Shown: positions 7,801-15,371, counted from the first letter of the stretch. The stretch is 25,715 bases of DNA from Oscillospiraceae bacterium (GCA_902791885.1 CADAXO010000039.1:1-25715); one strand, 5' to 3'. Numbers and translations are program-made. Notes: generated from the sequence alone by a model not told the origin.

Positions 7801-9831
7801 TCAGGATACGATCTTGTAGTAAGCGTTGGATGTTACCTTGTAGATAGCTGCATAGAATACCGCACAGATAACTACGCATACGCTTGCTGTTGCAACGAGC
7901 ATAGGCATATTCATGAAGCCCATGAGCATAAGAAGTTTATGGATGATCGGCAAAGCCATGAACAGGTGTGCGCAGGCGAACACGATCGGGATCAGGAATA
8001 CCGTAAGCATCTGTGAATTGATGCTCTTCTTGATATCTTCGCGCGTCATGCCGACCTTCTGCATGATCTCGAATCTGGACTTATCCTCGAAGCCTTCGGA
8101 GATCTGCTTGTAGTAGATGATGAGCACGCATGATACAAGGAATATGGTGCTAAGAAGTATACCGAGGAACATGAGTCCGCCGAATGTGCTTAAAAAATCC
8201 GTACGCTGGTTCTCGTGGCTGTCACAGTAGTAGTTAGTGAAGTTCAAAGGACCAAGTTCTTCATTAAGAATTGCGCTAAGATCATTGGCAACTGCTATCT
8301 GTCCATCAACATCAAGGCCCGTATCGAATCTGCAATACCAGTACCAGGCAAGCATCGGCTCTCCATTGTAATCCTGATACTGAATGTAGTTCTGAGCTAC
8401 CTCTTCGACATCGTCGACGATCATGTAGATCGTAGGTGATACTGCGATCTTGGAAGCCGGGTCGATCTCATCAATCCTGTCATCAATACGCTTGGACACC
8501 TCGAATGTTGAATCTCCGATTATGAGTGTGTCGCCGAGAGTGATGTCGTTTGCTGTTCCGACGATAGCCTTACCGGGTTCAACAGTCTCGTTATATCCGA
8601 ATACGCGGTTATATAGACCTACATCAATGAATTGAATCTGTGCAACCTTGTCATAATCGATAAATGTCATGTCTGACAACGAATCGAGAGTTACCTGAAG
8701 CACATCATTCTCAAGATAGCCGCTGATCGAATATGTGTAGTAAGTCTTGTTATTTGTAACTGTCGCACCGTGTGCCTCGGCAGCCTCGTAGAGGATATCA
8801 TCAAGTCTCTCACCTAAATCCGTAAGGTTCTCATCGTATCCGTATGTGCAGGCGAATGCGCCGATCTCATTCGGGTATCTTACTGTAAGGCAATACTCCG
8901 AATTGTTGAACAGTACCGATGTCGAAGAGAGTATTACCAGAACGATAGTGAGAAGGATGCAGATGGAAGCAAGTCCCGCTCCATTTCTCTTCATGCGGTA
9001 AGCCATGGAAGATACCGATACGAAGTGGTTAGTCTTGTAGTAGTAATCCTTGTTCTTCTGCAAGATCCTGCAAAGCAATACCGAACCTGCGATGAGCACG
9101 AGGTATGTTCCAACGATTACAAGCACAACTGCAATGAAGAATCCGAACAAAGCGGAGATGGGCTGCTGGATTCTGATAGCAAGAACGTAGCCTGCACCGA
9201 GAACGATGACACCGAGGATCCCGATAAACCAGTTAGCCTTGGGAGGCTTCTCTCCAGCCTTCTCGGAACGGACAAGTTCGATTGCAGAAGAGAACTTAAT
9301 CTGTCTTATCGTATTGAGCCAAATAAGAAGGAATATAACCGTGAATGTTCCGATCGTGTGAAGCACTGAATCCGTTGATATCCTGAAATCATAATTAACC
9401 GGTGCTGCGATCATACGGGTAAATCCGAGTTCAGCTACCTTGGACATACCGATACCTAAGATCAGTCCTCCGAAGATTGCTGCGATCCATGTCATGATCG
9501 TCTCATAGAAGATGATCATGCCGAGGTTATTCTTGTTCATTCCGAGGACACTGTAAAGACCGAATTCTTTCTTACGTCCCTTGATCAATGTCGACTGTGT
9601 ATAGAACAGAAATATAGCACTGAATATGGTGATGACATAGACGCCGAATCCAAGCATCTGAACGGCTGTACTTGCTCCCGGGATTCCGATAAGAACTCCG
9701 GAGAAAGCGAGGAAATGAACTATGTAATAGATAGCGACCATCAGTATGCAGGTAATGCAGTAAGGAATGTAAAGCTTCCCGTTCTTACGCATACCTTCAT
9801 ACGCGATCTTGGGATAGAGACCTATATTCAC
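7801..9831 (-). CDS. bceB: BceB-type ABC transporter permease
   Basis: Permease of a Bce-type antimicrobial peptide detoxification and sensing transporter (676 residues, close to the family's usual 650). Helices lie at about 20-40, 55-77, 105-130, 155-175, 200-225 and 230-255, then one before the family's hallmark large extracellular domain (about 308-555), and three more near the C-terminus. The opening lines (YEGMRKNGK, KGRKKEFGLYSVLGM) are typical of BceB. The start is a GTG at 9831 with GGAGGTGA upstream; it overlaps the ATPase stop by 4 nt (GTGA), so translation is coupled. Such permeases recognise lipid II-cycle peptide antibiotics such as bacitracin and signal to the cognate kinase. 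The specific ligand cannot be read from sequence. Confidence 0.9.
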   Translation of the reverse strand: MNIGLYPKIAYEGMRKNGKLYIPYCITCILMVAIYYIVHFLAFSGVLIGIPGASTAVQMLGFGVYVITIFSAIFLFYTQSTLIKGRKKEFGLYSVLGMNKNNLGMIIFYETIMTWIAAIFGGLILGIGMSKVAELGFTRMIAAPVNYDFRISTDSVLHTIGTFTVIFLLIWLNTIRQIKFSSAIELVRSEKAGEKPPKANWFIGILGVIVLGAGYVLAIRIQQPISALFGFFIAVVLVIVGTYLVLIAGSVLLCRILQKNKDYYYKTNHFVSVSSMAYRMKRNGAGLASICILLTIVLVILSSTSVLFNNSEYCLTVRYPNEIGAFACTYGYDENLTDLGERLDDILYEAAEAHGATVTNNKTYYTYSISGYLENDVLQVTLDSLSDMTFIDYDKVAQIQFIDVGLYNRVFGYNETVEPGKAIVGTANDITLGDTLIIGDSTFEVSKRIDDRIDEIDPASKIAVSPTIYMIVDDVEEVAQNYIQYQDYNGEPMLAWYWYCRFDTGLDVDGQIAVANDLSAILNEELGPLNFTNYYCDSHENQRTDFLSTFGGLMFLGILLSTIFLVSCVLIIYYKQISEGFEDKSRFEIMQKVGMTREDIKKSINSQMLTVFLIPIVFACAHLFMALPIIHKLLMLMGFMNMPMLVATASVCVVICAVFYAAIYKVTSNAYYKIVS

Positions 9832-10592
9832 TTAAGATCACCTCCCTGCGCAAGAAGCGTCAGTGTATCGGAGATCTTCTGGTAAAGTTCGGTGTCTGTG
9901 GAATCACCCTTATAGATCTGATGGAAGATCACGCCGTCCTTGATGAACATTACTCTGGAAGCGTGGCTTGCGGCCTTCGTGGAGTGTGTAACCATGAGGA
10001 CTGTCTGACCCATCTGATTAACCTTCGTAAACAGGTCGAGAAGTTCATCGGAAGACTTGGAATCAAGAGCGCCTGTAGGCTCGTCTGCAAGTATGATGCG
10101 GGGGCCTGTGATAAGAGCTCTTGCGACTGCGGCTCTTTGCTTCTGACCACCTGATACTTCATACGGATACTTCTTAAGAAGATTTGTGATTCCGAGAGGC
10201 TCTGCGATCTCATCAAGGCGTGACTTCATCTCCGCATGCTTCTTACCTGCGAGCACCAAAGGAAGATAGATATTATCCTCAAGGGAGAAGGTATCAAGAA
10301 GATTAAAATCCTGGAATACATATCCCATATTATCGCGGCGGAACTTCGCCATCTGGGACTCCTTGATCTTACCCACATCCATGCCGTCGAGAATAACTGT
10401 TCCTGACGTTGCCTTATCGAGGGCCGCAAGAATATTAAGAAGCGTAGTCTTACCGCTTCCGGACTCACCCATGATAGCGACGAACTCGCCCTTCTCTACC
10501 GTGAAATTAACGTTCTTCAACGCTTCTACGGACTGGCCTCCGAAGCGCGTCTTGTATATCTTTTTTACTCCTGAAACTTCAAGCAAACTCAT
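9828..10592 (-). CDS. bceA: BceA-type ABC transporter ATP-binding protein
   Basis: ATPase subunit of the Bce-type transporter, 254 residues. Walker A GESGSGKTT (42-50), Q-loop VFQDFN (about 92-97), signature VSGGQKQR (146-153), Walker B IILADEP (166-172) and D-loop ALDSKS are all intact. AAAGGA lies just upstream of the ATG. The gene overlaps the permease gene by 4 nt and has its own upstream region of 107 nt containing a BceR-like box at 10675-10688, as expected if the transporter genes are induced by the regulator encoded further upstream. Confidence 0.95.
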   Translation of the reverse strand: MSLLEVSGVKKIYKTRFGGQSVEALKNVNFTVEKGEFVAIMGESGSGKTTLLNILAALDKATSGTVILDGMDVGKIKESQMAKFRRDNMGYVFQDFNLLDTFSLEDNIYLPLVLAGKKHAEMKSRLDEIAEPLGITNLLKKYPYEVSGGQKQRAAVARALITGPRIILADEPTGALDSKSSDELLDLFTKVNQMGQTVLMVTHSTKAASHASRVMFIKDGVIFHQIYKGDSTDTELYQKISDTLTLLAQGGDLK

Positions 10593-10674
10593 ACTGTTTC
10601 ATCCTTTCTCATTGTCATGGCTTAAGTGTATGAATTCGCTCTTTCCCATTCCATTGAATCTGCTTACGTACTTC

Positions 10675-10688
10675 TTACACATTTGTCA
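10675..10688 (-). promoter_or_regulatory. Putative BceR-type operator
   Basis: On the minus strand the sequence reads TGACA-AATG-TGTAA, an exact match to the inverted-repeat form TnACA-N4-TGTAA described for BceR-family regulators. It lies 83 nt upstream of the ATPase start, between the kinase and transporter genes, which is where the target promoter sits in Bce systems. I could not assign a convincing -35/-10 pair downstream of it. Confidence 0.7.
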
Positions 10689-10699
10689 CATTTGGATAA

Positions 10700-11662
10700 T
10701 TACTCTACTCCGAGATTCTTCCCTCTTACGTCGATAATCATCTTCGTTCCTACTCCGGGAGTCGACTCTGCCGTTATCTTGTGACCTAGGTTATCGGCAA
10801 TCCTCTTACATAGATACAAACCTATACCACTTGCGCGCTTATCCTCGCGGCCGTTAAATCCCGTGTATCCGTTCTCGAATATACGTGGCAGGTCTTCCGC
10901 GCTTATGCCGATACCCGTGTCTTCGATGACAAGAAGTCCCGGCTCGTCCATATAGATGCGCACTCCGCCTTCTGACGTGTACTTAACAGCATTCGATATT
11001 ACCTGCTCTATTATAAACTCGAGCCACTTCTCATCAGTGATGCATTTGTACTTCACGGGCTCGTAATTAAGCGTCAGTTTCTTCAGGATAAACTCGCGCG
11101 AGAACTTCCTTACGGAAGACTTGATTATCTCATCGAGATCGTGCTCTTTAATGACGTAATCCGTGCTGTCGGAATCGAGCCTTAAGAAAGTAAGTACCAT
11201 CTCAACATACGATTCGATCCTGTTAAGGTCGCCCATAAGCTTCCTCGCACTCTCGCTGTCTTCGGACTGCAGGTTAAGCCTCATCGCCGCGATCGGTGTC
11301 TTGATCTGATGCGCCCACACAGTGTAGTACTCGATCATGTTGTTGTAGTCCTGCGAAGCGGAACTTGCCCTCATCTCGGCTTCTTCCTTAAGCTTCGCGA
11401 TGATGCTCTGGTAATCTTCCTCGATCAAGCTTTTCGGTGTGGGAAGCTCGCCGTAAGAAAGCTCCTTATGCTTCTTAAGAAACATCACGTAATCCACCGC
11501 ACCCACAACAAGAAGCAGCACCGCTCCCAAAATAAGCGGGTACCACAGCACTATTGTTTCCACCTCGAAAAGCAGATCCGCAGCAGCGAACACGCCGAAC
11601 AGGCAAACGCACAGAATTATGGTTCCCAGGCGGGATCTAAGATAGCCACCGAAGTGCTTCAT
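10700..11662 (-). CDS. bceS: BceS-type intramembrane-sensing histidine kinase
   Basis: Membrane histidine kinase of 320 residues. Two helices (about 13-31 and 38-60) are joined by a very short outside loop, so there is no room for a sensor domain: the pattern of intramembrane-sensing kinases that take their signal from a partner ABC permease. Catalytic parts: H118 in WAHQIKTP, N224 in ISNAVKYT, the G1 box EDTGIGI (247-253) and the G2 box GIGLYL (279-284). The start overlaps the regulator's stop by one base (TGATG), so the two are cotranslated. The transporter genes follow on the same strand. Confidence 0.92.
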   Translation of the reverse strand: MKHFGGYLRSRLGTIILCVCLFGVFAAADLLFEVETIVLWYPLILGAVLLLVVGAVDYVMFLKKHKELSYGELPTPKSLIEEDYQSIIAKLKEEAEMRASSASQDYNNMIEYYTVWAHQIKTPIAAMRLNLQSEDSESARKLMGDLNRIESYVEMVLTFLRLDSDSTDYVIKEHDLDEIIKSSVRKFSREFILKKLTLNYEPVKYKCITDEKWLEFIIEQVISNAVKYTSEGGVRIYMDEPGLLVIEDTGIGISAEDLPRIFENGYTGFNGREDKRASGIGLYLCKRIADNLGHKITAESTPGVGTKMIIDVRGKNLGVE

Positions 11663-12339
11663 CAGGAATCCTCCAGGATGTAACCCACTCCGAATTTTGT
11701 CTTGATGAGGTCCTTAAGGCCCGCTGCTTCCAAGGTCTTTCTGAGGCGGCCGACATTAACCGTCAGCGTGTTCTCGTCGACGAAGCTGTCCGTCTCCCAC
11801 AAAGCCTCCATGAGCTTCTCACGGCTAACTACTTTATTCTTGTTCTGCATGAGTGTAAGAAGGATCTTGTACTCGTTACGCGCGAGCTCGATCTTCGTTC
11901 CGTTATAGGTCAAAGTGTTGTCGTTGGTGTTAAGAACGGCACCCGCTGCTTCAAGTGCGAAAGAACCCTTATTGAAGTCATAAGCCCTTCGAAGAAGAGC
12001 CTGTACTTTCGCGATGAGAACACTCTGGTCGAACGGCTTCGGAATGAAGTCGTCGGCACCCATATTCATCGCCATTATAATGTTCATGTTATCCGTCGCA
12101 GACGAGATAAAAATGATCGGCACGGAGCTCGTCTTACGGATCTCCTGGCACCAGTAGTAACCGCCCATGTAAGGCAGCGTTATATCCATAATCACGAGGT
12201 GCGGATCATAGTCTCTGATCTCCTCCGTGACATTACGGTAATCCTGAACTTCACGGGATTCCATGTCCCATACTTTAAGGCAAGCAGCTATACCGTCAGC
12301 TATGCCCTTATCGTCTTCCACTATAAATATCTTATACAT
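11662..12339 (-). CDS. bceR: BceR-type OmpR-family response regulator
   Basis: Two-domain response regulator of 225 residues. Receiver domain residues are intact: D9/D10, phospho-acceptor D52 in VIMDITLP, and K101 in PKPFDQ. The C-terminal winged helix (about 130-225) carries the OmpR-type pattern (LARNEYKILLTLM, VVSREKLMEALW, ENTLTVNVGRLRKTLE) typical of BceR relatives. It should bind the box at 10675-10688 and switch on the transporter genes when the kinase signals peptide antibiotic flux. A possible sigma-A promoter lies at 12374-12403 on the minus strand. Confidence 0.93.
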   Translation of the reverse strand: MYKIFIVEDDKGIADGIAACLKVWDMESREVQDYRNVTEEIRDYDPHLVIMDITLPYMGGYYWCQEIRKTSSVPIIFISSATDNMNIIMAMNMGADDFIPKPFDQSVLIAKVQALLRRAYDFNKGSFALEAAGAVLNTNDNTLTYNGTKIELARNEYKILLTLMQNKNKVVSREKLMEALWETDSFVDENTLTVNVGRLRKTLEAAGLKDLIKTKFGVGYILEDS

Positions 12340-12373
12340 ACTATTCTCTTTTTCACAATGTGATTTGTCGTGA

Positions 12374-12403
12374 GTTGTATCCTTTTGTGTCGCGAAGCGT
12401 CAA
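12374..12403 (-). promoter_or_regulatory. Possible sigma-A promoter for the response regulator/kinase genes
   Basis: Minus strand TTGACG (12398-12403) is followed after 18 nt by TACAAC (12374-12379). The -35 matches at five of six positions and the -10 at four of six. The predicted start near 12367 leaves a leader of about 28 nt. Confidence 0.4.
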
Positions 12404-12411
12404 ACGACAAG

Positions 12412-12442
12412 AAAAACGGCCAGGAATCGCTTCCTGACCGTT
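12412..12442 (-). terminator. Rho-independent terminator on the minus strand
   Basis: AACGGCCAGGAA (12415-12426) pairs with TTCCTGACCGTT (12431-12442) around TCGC with one C/A mismatch. On the minus strand the hairpin is followed by five T. It would stop transcripts arriving from the tRNA-Ser side before they reach the response regulator gene. Confidence 0.75.
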
Positions 12443-12473
12443 CAATGGGCACATCTTCTAATCTGTCGTAATA

Positions 12474-12491
12474 GTGGTAAGTTGGTGGTAA
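12474..12491 (+). repeat. Two GTGGTAA direct repeats, 11-bp period
   Basis: GTGGTAA occurs at 12474-12480 and 12485-12491, one helical turn apart. Short, phased direct repeats near a displaced tRNA end resemble arm-type binding sites of tyrosine recombinases, but two 7-mers are weak evidence on their own. Confidence 0.35.
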
Positions 12492-12567
12492 ATCGTGTTC
12501 CTGTGAACTACGAGAAACCCCGCAAACCCCTGATATATTGACTTCTTACGACGCCCGTTGTTTTAAA

Positions 12568-12591
12568 TGGCGGAGAAGGAGGGATTCAACC
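12568..12591 (-). repeat. Displaced copy of the tRNA-Ser 3' end (relic attachment site)
   Basis: The 20 bases at 12568-12587 are identical to 12741-12760, the 3' end of tRNA-Ser including CCA, the acceptor strand and part of the T arm. The match continues for four bases after a one-base deletion. The copy has the same orientation and lies 173 bp downstream of the tRNA, as expected for the distal attachment site left by an element that integrated into the tRNA gene. No integrase gene remains nearby. Confidence 0.7.
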
Positions 12592-12594
12592 GGC

Positions 12595-12690
12595 AGCGAG
12601 GAAAGCAACTACCTATTTGCCTCAAAAATGACTACTTCAGGTAGTTACCTTTGGGTAGTCATTCTAGGTAGTCATTTTGCGTTTCTCGCT
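12595..12690. repeat. Nested inverted repeats between the two tRNA-end copies
   Basis: Outer arms AGCGAGGAAAGC (12595-12606) and GCGTTTCTCGCT (12679-12690) are imperfectly complementary. Inside, AACTACCT (12607-12614) matches AGGTAGTT (12639-12646), and AATGACTAC (12627-12635) matches two direct copies of GTAGTCATT (12655-12663 and 12668-12676). The 12443-12740 stretch has no credible protein gene; this palindromic block is its main content. It could be a recombination site, a small mobile element or a structured RNA. Confidence 0.55.
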
Positions 12691-12705
12691 ACTTCATCAT
12701 ATAAC

Positions 12706-12737
12706 AAAAGAAGCACCACGAATGTGATGCTTCTTTT
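12706..12737. terminator. Bidirectional hairpin terminator downstream of tRNA-Ser
   Basis: AAAAGAAGCA (12706-12715) pairs with TGCTTCTTTT (12728-12737), extended by CAC/GTG around a GAAT loop with one mismatch. A and T tracts on both sides let it work in either direction. It lies 4 nt past the CCA end of the minus-strand tRNA, so it most likely ends that transcript. Confidence 0.8.
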
Positions 12738-12740
12738 ATT

Positions 12741-12833
12741 TGGCGGAGAAGGAGGGATTCGAACCCTCGAAACCCTTTTGGGGTTTACACGATTTCCAGT
12801 CGTGCGCCCTCGACCAGGCTAGGCGACTTCTCC
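12741..12833 (-). tRNA. tRNA-Ser(GGA)
   Basis: On the minus strand the gene starts GGAGAAG and ends CTTCTCC-G-CCA, giving a perfect 7-bp acceptor stem, discriminator G and an encoded CCA. The anticodon stem ACGA/TCGT brackets the loop CTGGAAA with anticodon GGA (reads UCC/UCU). The T arm is GAGGG-TTCGAAT-CCCTC, and the long variable arm AACCC/GGGTT is the class II feature of serine tRNAs. Length 93 nt. Its promoter is at 12872-12900 and its 3' end is the source of the repeat at 12568. Confidence 0.96.
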
Positions 12834-12871
12834 ATGATCGTTTGTGAACCTATTGGCTCAAACGCCAAATT

Positions 12872-12900
12872 ATTGTACTTGCTTTACTCTTCTTTGTCAA
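12872..12900 (-). promoter_or_regulatory. Sigma-A promoter of tRNA-Ser
   Basis: Minus strand TTGACA (12895-12900, perfect) and TACAAT (12872-12877, five of six) are separated by 17 nt. The start would be near 12865, about 32 nt before the mature tRNA end. The -35 overlaps that of the divergent lipoprotein promoter. Confidence 0.82.
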
Positions 12901-12922
12901 TCGGTGTTCTTTGATATATAAT
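12894..12922 (+). promoter_or_regulatory. Sigma-A promoter of the lipoprotein/azlCD operon
   Basis: TTGTCA (12894-12899, five of six) and a perfect TATAAT (12917-12922) are 17 nt apart. The predicted start near 12929 leaves a leader of about 36 nt before the ATG at 12965. Confidence 0.8.
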
Positions 12923-12964
12923 CATCCGCGTATATTAATTCGATCAGAGCGTGAGGCGATTCGT

Positions 12965-13516
12965 ATGAAGATAAGGAATCTGGTGGCATATATTACTTTA
13001 TTGCTGGTCTTGGCAGGCTTCGTTACTGCCTGTTCCGGTAACAGTCAGCAGGCTGCTCCTTTGGTCTATACCGATATAGCAACCAAGATACAGGTATATG
13101 AGGATTCTTATCGTGAATTCGTTAACTCGGGGAATGGAGAGGTCGCACTCGTTACTGCTACAAGCGTAACTCCGCTCGGCGCACCCTGTAATTCCAAGTA
13201 CACGATCTCAAGTGACGGTTTATATGAGTCCTGCTCGCTTGTAGTTCAGCGCGATGTTGAGCAATACGACGAATACTTCAACATCGGCGATGGACTTATG
13301 ATGTTTGTAAGAACATACTTCGATGAGGAGGGTGTTCCTCACATTAATAAATACATCTCAACGGGTGCGGCTGTTTATTATGTAAACTCTGAGACATCGA
13401 CTCTGGAGCCTGTTGAGGATATTAATTCGCTTGACTGCTTTGTTACCTTCGATCAGGTAAGAAGAGCTTACGCCGGTACAGCCGACAGTACATCCGAGAC
13501 TCAAGTTTCCGCATGA
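12965..13516 (+). CDS. Putative lipoprotein, function unknown
   Basis: A 183-residue protein I do not recognise. The ATG at 12965 is preferred over earlier in-frame starts because it directly begins a lipoprotein signal: MKIRN, a hydrophobic core, and the lipobox VTAC with C23 as the likely acylated residue. After the lipid anchor comes a soluble domain of about 160 residues without cysteine motifs of a known enzyme; the last 15 residues are Ser/Thr-rich. It overlaps azlC by 4 nt (ATGA) and shares its promoter, so a role alongside the amino acid exporter is possible but unproven. Confidence 0.72.
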   Translation: MKIRNLVAYITLLLVLAGFVTACSGNSQQAAPLVYTDIATKIQVYEDSYREFVNSGNGEVALVTATSVTPLGAPCNSKYTISSDGLYESCSLVVQRDVEQYDEYFNIGDGLMMFVRTYFDEEGVPHINKYISTGAAVYYVNSETSTLEPVEDINSLDCFVTFDQVRRAYAGTADSTSETQVSA

Positions 13517-14220
13517 CATTCGGCAGAGGTTTCCGTGCAGGCCTTGCCATCGGGTTAGGCTATTTTTCAGTATCGTTCTCATTCGGTATTATGGCTGTTA
13601 ACTGCGGCCTTACATGGTGGCAGGCGGTGCTTGTTTCCATTGCCAATCTGACATCTGCAGGACAGGTGGCGGGAGTCGGTATTATGGCAGCTTCAGGCGG
13701 GCTTATCGAGATGGCGGTATCTCAGTTGATCATTAACTTAAGGTACTCTTTGATGGCTGTCTCTCTTTCACAGAAAACCGACAAGACCATGACCGTCCCC
13801 GCAAGGATCGTGGACAGTTTCTTCATCACAGACGAGATTTTTGGCGTGGCGTGTGCGCATGAAAGTGTCGGGTTTAAGTTCTTTACGGGGCTTGCTGTGC
13901 TGCCCGTTATAGGCTGGACCTTGGGCACTTTACTCGGAGCTGTCTTAGGCAACATCCTTCCTGCGATCGTCACGGACTCCCTCGCTATAGGAATATACGG
14001 CATGTTTGTAGCTATCGTGCTTCCGGTCTGCCGCAAGTCGAGGAACATCGCCATTATCTGCATCATCTCGGTGGTGCTCTCGGTTGTCTTCAGATACGTG
14101 CCTTTCCTTAACGATAATGTCTCTTCGGGGTTCGCGATCATAATCTGTGCCGTTATCTCGGCTCTGGTCGGCGTATTCATTCTCCCTGCCGAAAAGAAGG
14201 AGGCCGCTGATGGAAAATAA
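13513..14220 (+). CDS. azlC: AzlC-family branched-chain amino acid exporter subunit
   Basis: Membrane protein of 235 residues, the usual AzlC length. The N-terminus FRAGLAIGLGYFSVSFSFGI and the early GQVAGVGIMAA stretch are typical of AzlC, followed by several further helices to the C-terminus. AzlC with its small partner AzlD exports branched-chain amino acids and analogues such as azaleucine. The start overlaps the lipoprotein stop (ATGA) and the end overlaps azlD by 11 nt, a strongly coupled three-gene unit. The actual substrate of this pair is not evident from sequence. Confidence 0.9.
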   Translation: MTFGRGFRAGLAIGLGYFSVSFSFGIMAVNCGLTWWQAVLVSIANLTSAGQVAGVGIMAASGGLIEMAVSQLIINLRYSLMAVSLSQKTDKTMTVPARIVDSFFITDEIFGVACAHESVGFKFFTGLAVLPVIGWTLGTLLGAVLGNILPAIVTDSLAIGIYGMFVAIVLPVCRKSRNIAIICIISVVLSVVFRYVPFLNDNVSSGFAIIICAVISALVGVFILPAEKKEAADGK

Positions 14221-14530
14221 GGCCTTCTTCACATATCTTGCGGTAATGGCAGTAACAACGTACCTCGTACGTATGGTGCCTTTTGTTGCTTTCAGGAAAA
14301 AGATCGAAAATGAACGCATAAAAGCTTTCTTTGACTACATTCCGTACACAGTGCTGTCAGCTATGACTTTCCCTGCAATACTCTACTCTACAGGCAACAT
14401 GGTATCGGCGGCCGCCGGCGCTGCTGTGGCTCTCATTTTGTCGTATAAAGGAAAGAGCCTGCTTATAGTAGCCGTAGGAACCTGTATCGCGGCTTTCCTG
14501 GTAAGTTTTGGGTTTAGCTTAATAGGTTAA
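14210..14530 (+). CDS. azlD: AzlD-family small membrane subunit
   Basis: Partner of AzlC in branched-chain amino acid export, 106 residues, typical of AzlD. The ATG at 14210 inside the end of azlC is chosen because GAAGGAGG lies just upstream and the protein then begins directly with its first helix. The helical pattern and the phrase TYLVRMVPFVAFRKK, with the conserved positive patch after the first helix, match the family. It is followed by a hairpin at 14541 shared with the convergent gene. Confidence 0.9.
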   Translation: MENKAFFTYLAVMAVTTYLVRMVPFVAFRKKIENERIKAFFDYIPYTVLSAMTFPAILYSTGNMVSAAAGAAVALILSYKGKSLLIVAVGTCIAAFLVSFGFSLIG

Positions 14531-14540
14531 TGACAATGAA

Positions 14541-14570
14541 AACGGCCAAACGGTAAACCGCTTGGCCGCC
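14541..14570. terminator. Hairpin terminator between convergent genes
   Basis: CGGCCAAACGG (14543-14553) pairs with CCGCTTGGCCG (14558-14568) around TAAA with one A/C mismatch. On the minus strand it is followed by GTTTTC, so it serves the AIM24-family gene best. The plus-strand T tract is poor. Confidence 0.7.
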
Positions 14571-14593
14571 TTGATCCAATTATTTGTTCCGTA

Positions 14594-15265
14594 TCAGCTC
14601 TTATGAGGCATATAGTTGTAGAGAACCATAGCCGTTGCAGAAACAGGCATTGTCTGGAGCATAATCTTTCCGGGACCTGTAAGTGTTGTATTGAACAGAC
14701 CTTCGCCGCCGAACAGAACGTTCTTAACGCCCTTTACTCTCTCAATCTCAAGGTTGACAGTTGAATCCATCATTACAGTATATCCTGTATCAACGATCAT
14801 CTTCTGGCCGGCCTGGAGATCATACTCAATAGCAGAACCGTCGACCTCGAGAAAGACGAGACCTGTACCTGTCATTCTCTGCATGAGGAAGCCCTCACCG
14901 CCGAAGAAACCGCCGCCGACATTCTTCTGAACGCCTACTGACATCTCGATGTTTCCGAATGAAGCGAGGAAAGCTCCCTTCTGTGCGAGGATGGAATTGC
15001 CGTTCAGTTCAACAGCCTTGATGGAACCCGGGAAAGAAGAAGCAAATGCGATCTCGCCTGCCTGCTCTGCCGTATAGGTGTTGAGCATCATGGATTCGCC
15101 TGTGGCCATTCTTCCGAGCATCTTACCGATTCCGCCGCCGCCTGTTGACATCGTTATTCCTGCTGTCATCCAGCTCATTGCGCCGGATTCGCACTTAACA
15201 GACTCACCGGGAGCCAAGTTGATGATAACTACGGGTAGATTGCCGCCTTCAATTCTGTAATTCAT
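14594..15265 (-). CDS. AIM24 / TIGR00266-family protein
   Basis: Soluble protein of 223 residues of the TIGR00266/AIM24 family, which has a beta-barrel fold related to tryptophan RNA-binding attenuator proteins and no settled molecular role. Diagnostic features are ESGAMSWMTAG near residue 26, the glycine-rich GGGGIGKMLGR at about 42-52, the central VGGGFFGGEGFLMQRMTGTG at about 116-135 and the near-C-terminal NVLFGGEGLFNTTLTGPG. The ATG has AGGAGGT 6-7 nt upstream. It is a single-gene unit, divergent from the GH16/GGDEF operon with 106 nt between them. Confidence 0.9.
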   Translation of the reverse strand: MNYRIEGGNLPVVIINLAPGESVKCESGAMSWMTAGITMSTGGGGIGKMLGRMATGESMMLNTYTAEQAGEIAFASSFPGSIKAVELNGNSILAQKGAFLASFGNIEMSVGVQKNVGGGFFGGEGFLMQRMTGTGLVFLEVDGSAIEYDLQAGQKMIVDTGYTVMMDSTVNLEIERVKGVKNVLFGGEGLFNTTLTGPGKIMLQTMPVSATAMVLYNYMPHKS

Positions 15266-15356
15266 ATGGACCTCCTGTCTATATTAAAGATAAAAATATC
15301 TTAACATATATGTACTTAAACTTCATAAATTATTTTAATTATCATTGTAAACATCG

Positions 15357-15365
15357 TGTTAAAAT
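15357..15365 (+). promoter_or_regulatory. Extended -10 promoter placing the transcript start on the ATG
   Basis: TGtTAAAAT is an extended -10 element. Counting seven bases from its end puts +1 at 15372, the A of the start codon. No good -35 is seen, and no Shine-Dalgarno sequence precedes the ATG. The rest of the 15266-15371 gap is AT-rich and includes a near-palindrome at 15284-15304 on the side of the divergent gene. Confidence 0.5.
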
Positions 15366-15371
15366 TGCACT

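Noticed and set aside
12474..12676. Short repeats as a CRISPR array
   Set aside because: Units are 7-9 bases, irregularly spaced and partly inverted, with no spacers of constant length and no cas genes.
12538..12822. Plus-strand open frame of 94 codons with the phrase GGEGGIRTLE
   Set aside because: It is an antisense reading of tRNA-Ser and its relic copy, a well-known source of false proteins; no ribosome site.
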